From the NCBI RefSeq assembly GCF_040436345.1, contig NC_133232.1, positions 9,776,001 to 9,840,000 of the forward strand: a DNA stretch of 64,000 nt, given 5' to 3'. Positions 60,701 through 64,000 of the stretch are shown one piece after another. Below the pieces are notes generated by a model that did no database searches, was not told the origin of the DNA, and was given only the letters and a program-made list of their open reading frames with translations. The stretch's first letter is position 1, and every line of letters starts with the position of its first letter. A program made the translations under genes and the position numbers. The DNA is from Pagrus major (taxonomy: Eukaryota; Chordata; Actinopteri; Spariformes; Sparidae).

Positions 60701-63700
60701 ACAAGTCTATAGTCCTTTTAACTTGTTGTTGTTCACGTTTGTCAACATGTGAATAAGGGGATTACCAGTACTTACTTTTTTCCCTTTCAAGCTCTGTCAC
60801 AAACAATTGTTTCTTCTCAGATCATTTTGTTTAAATACTTTCTAGAGGGATGGAATAAAACAAATGTGTTATTTTTTCCTGTCTCATATAAATTCTGTTT
60901 ATCTAATTTGCAACTGCAAATTCAATCGAGAAAAACTTCACGCCACCTTAATTACATATCTTTGTAGCAACTTGTAGAAATGAAAGCAAATGGTTTTATG
61001 GATTAGGTTACCTTGCACATCATCATGCGATCTCGCAAATCCATCTTACCCGGCTTCAAAATATGTGCTTGTGGCTGAACTGACATTGGTTGAACCACTC
61101 AGCATCCTTTGAGGAACTACTAGCAGCTACAGGCGTGATTTAGGTGATCAGTTCATTCGAAATAAACAGTGGCAGCTCCTCAACATGTTTGTGTATATGC
61201 TGCTTTAGCATCAGTTATGCTAGAACTGGACAGTATTTCTTTATTGAAAGAGGAGCAGAGAACGGCACTGGAGGTTTTTGCTCTTCTCTGGACTGACTAC
61301 AGCAAGACTTTGATTGACCAACTGGCTCCGTTAGTAGTGCTCTCTTAGCCCGTGATAGATGATAATAGACAGATGGTTCGTCCAATCACATGCCAAGTAA
61401 TTATTTATTTTTTAAGTTCCTGTCCTTTTCCAAAACTCCAAGCCTCCCCAGAAGGTTCTGTGCACCAAACCATCTGGCTGTATTGCAGGTTTGGAAAAGA
61501 TCGCGGCAATGGTTGATCTGAGGATAAAAAGTATTTTTTATTCATTCAGACTGAAAAGCAATATTATATTGAAAAAAGAGACTTGAAGCACTTTTTTAAA
61601 AAACTTTATCCAAAAAAAGTAGTATATAGACATAATTTCCAAATGAAGGCAAATCAAAGCCTTATACAATTATTGTAACATAACTCAAATATAAAAATAT
61701 ACAAACTCAAGTGAAAAAAACAAACAAGAATTATTAAATAATCTAGACTAATTGTTCTAAGTGCTCTCTCTCTGATTAGCAGTGGTCTCGTAGTGCTGCG
61801 TTAGGCGTCATATTCATTATATAAGTGTGTTGTGTATGTCATGGATGTGTGTGACGATAAAACTATAAAAGAACTGAATAAGGCCTCTACTGGGGAGCCA
61901 CTGGTCAGAAGCAACAGACAGGAAGGAGTTAACAAAAGTTTCACACTATTTATTTAATAAAAAAATTAACACAGAACCCGCCAACCCCTGTGGATGTAAT
62001 TTAAAAAACAGTGCCACCACTGGTCCCACCACCAGAAATACAGTCCCCCCGTGACATGTAAACAATAGCTGTTGTTGTGATGATGTGTTTGCTCAGCGGG
62101 TCTGACTGAATGACAAGGGCTCCACTCCCACACCCTGGTGCTCCATGAGATGTTTTGGCAGTTATTGTAAAGATTCATTATCAGCTGTGGGAGCGTTGTG
62201 CATCATCGCCATTCATCCTCTCGGGCTCTCCGTCTCTTCTTTTTGTTTTCTTCTCGTGTCTCACAACCAGACTCACACACTCTGCTCGGTGAGAGCTGGA
62301 GGTGGTTTGATTGGAGGGGAAAGAAAGGGAGAGTGGGAGCTGTTGAGACCGGAGGAGCAGCAGAGTATTCTCCCAGTTTGCTGTGTAAGGCCCTGGTGAA
62401 AACCTAATTACTTGTGTCCGTGGGAGACGGACGCGTTTGGCTCGTCAGCAGAGAGCAGCCGGAGATTCAGGGGCTTTCCACAGTGCTCTGCGGCACGACT
62501 GCTAGGCATTCTGGGAAAGCTGCACCTGTCAGAGGACCACTGACAGCTTGTCCTGCTCTTGTTATACAGCCATGCGTGATCCCTCCCATTAGCAGGCCAA
62601 TGACACAGTTGATTTGGTGTCTGCAGGAGGGCGAGGGGCCGGGTGAGGGGGTGAGGGGAGACTCTTTACCAGCCATGATGCTCCTGTTTGGGGCATTAAA
62701 GCTGTCAGTGTGACCTGGTTTGCACAGCCAGATAGAAAATGATTCATTTCTGTTTATTTGTTTTCCCATCTGCCTTTTCTCTGTCCATCCATTTGTCTGT
62801 CTGTCTGTCAGTTTGCATGTCTATCCATATTTTCCTGTCTCAGGTTTAAATAATTTAACAGTTATTTTTGTTGTCCAGCCAGACCTGCAGCTATGCTTGC
62901 CTTTTCTTTTTTAGCGATAATCGCAATCTTTCCCTAACCTTCGCTATAATGTAATTTAATCATAGTAGACATTAAAAACACTGGCATTGAATGTAATCCT
63001 GGGTTTTGTAGCACAATATCAACATAGTTTTCTGGAGATAAATAAATTGAGGTAATTTACTATGAATAACGTTTCTACCGTGCAATTTGCTCACTTTTGA
63101 TCCACACAGCCAACTCAAAATGAAGCTTGAGCTTAGAGATTAATTTGCATAAATAATTGTTTTGTTGCTCTCCTCACAGTACAATGATCTTTTCAAAATA
63201 ATATTCAGTTTCACAGAATATGGTATTAAACAATGTTTATAACCAGTATCAATTAAATGGCTCTTTTCTGAATAAAAACTGAAGAGTCTCAAGAAATATT
63301 GTGTCCTGACAGAGATGAAATTTGATATAAACCTGAAATATCTTTTTATTTCTTTTTTTTCATGAAGATTACTACAGTAGAATTCAATACCTTAGATAAG
63401 CAAATGTACACGGTATGATGATTCATTACATTTTATACCAGGGCATTCCTTAAAGACAGTTTATCGCGAGAGGTCATTTACAATAAATAAAACATTTTTT
63501 AGTTTTTACTGCATTGCCTTAGGCTCATGTTCACAGAGAATTGTTCTGTTTATGAAAAACAGAGCGTGTGTGAATCAGAGATGTGATGAAAAGTTTGTCT
63601 GGGAGCAGCTGTTCGACCACAAAACCATGGGATTTCCATCAACTGGAATCATACTGCATATTTTAATGGACAACAGAATTTGCTGATGGAAGGAATATTC

Positions 63701-64000
63701 AGATGTAGACGTCACTGACTTCATCCATTAGTTACTGTAAAAGCCAGTTTAGATCATGAGAACTGATTAAGGACTCCAAGTCTCCAAACTCACCCTCAAC
63801 TCAAGGGTTTTCTGCACATTGGCTTTTCAAGTTTCTGTGAAGGTTTGAGAAACATCATTTAACCTTGGATTAAAAATGTTGTAGTACAATTAAACATTCA
63901 TAATACAAGGAGTGATAAATTACCTTTGACAGACATCTCTTTTGAAGGTGATCTATAAGGAAAATGTCTTTTGGGCCACAGAGTGATGTTTTTAGTTGCA
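57800..64000. other. Gene-free stretch to window end
   Basis: No exon or RNA gene recognised. Microsatellites: (CA)n at about 59248-59270 and 60668-60682. A repeat with GTTTAGGTTTAGGCACCAAA and ACCACTTGGTTAGGC at 60155-60270 is related to the one at 30200-30310. The stretch 62100-62700 is GC-richer and free of obvious repeats. Its open frames overlap on several strands and none looks like a known protein. Confidence 0.4.

Noticed and set aside
62145..62769. Overlapping frames on both strands near 62.1-62.8 kb
   Set aside because: GC-richer DNA gives longer random frames. None has a domain or consistent splice signals.

Overview
The window looks like a teleost fish genome, probably percomorph. 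It is AT-rich intergenic and intronic DNA with GT-AG introns, and it is dense in fish-type repeats: PIF/Harbinger, hAT and piggyBac-like non-autonomous elements, a Ty3/gypsy element and an L2-type LINE. There are no bacterial features, no rRNA and no tRNA gene that I can support.

The coding content is a cluster of three paralogous type II membrane C-type lectin receptors at 1.6-29 kb. All share one exon plan: a 5' non-coding exon, a start/cytoplasmic exon, a transmembrane exon, a neck exon and three C-type lectin domain (CTLD) exons, with identical splice phases. Copy A (+, about 1660-7389) has a 17-residue neck. Copy B (-, about 16825-12100) is open throughout and has a 289-residue coiled-coil neck built from 14-residue units. 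Copy C (-, about 28935-22302) keeps every splice site but carries two in-frame TAG codons, an 11-codon deletion and a damaged calcium/sugar site, so it is a pseudogene. Introns and flanks are also alignable between copies, so the cluster arose by duplication of whole genes with flanks, with A inverted relative to B and C. By family analogy (CD209/langerin-like receptors) these are cell-surface, calcium-dependent glycan receptors. That role is inferred, not shown here.

Mobile elements fill the introns and flanks. Intron 1 of copy A holds a Harbinger element that keeps only its Myb-like accessory ORF (2223-3215), followed by a piggyBac-like element with a large internal fold-back (3279-5148). 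Downstream of copy C lies a probable solo LTR (19509-21709) that contains a later hAT insertion (19922-20675). Copy B supplies the pre-insertion sequence for comparison. The last intron of copy C contains another hAT element with a coding remnant (22656-24437).

From 29.6 kb on I find no host exon. At 37.1-43.4 kb lies a Ty3/gypsy element: one 5' LTR, an open gag-like ORF with a CCHC knuckle, and a pol decayed by many frameshifts, stops and deletions. A 3'-terminal L2-like LINE fragment is at 44.95-46.33 kb on the minus strand. Two LTR-like repeats at 54.0-55.2 and 56.9-57.8 kb are each interrupted by a different MITE. The rest (29.6-37 kb, 46.4-54 kb, 57.8-64 kb) is non-coding sequence with microsatellites, old repeats, a near-perfect palindrome and a few low-repeat stretches that could be conserved regulatory DNA.
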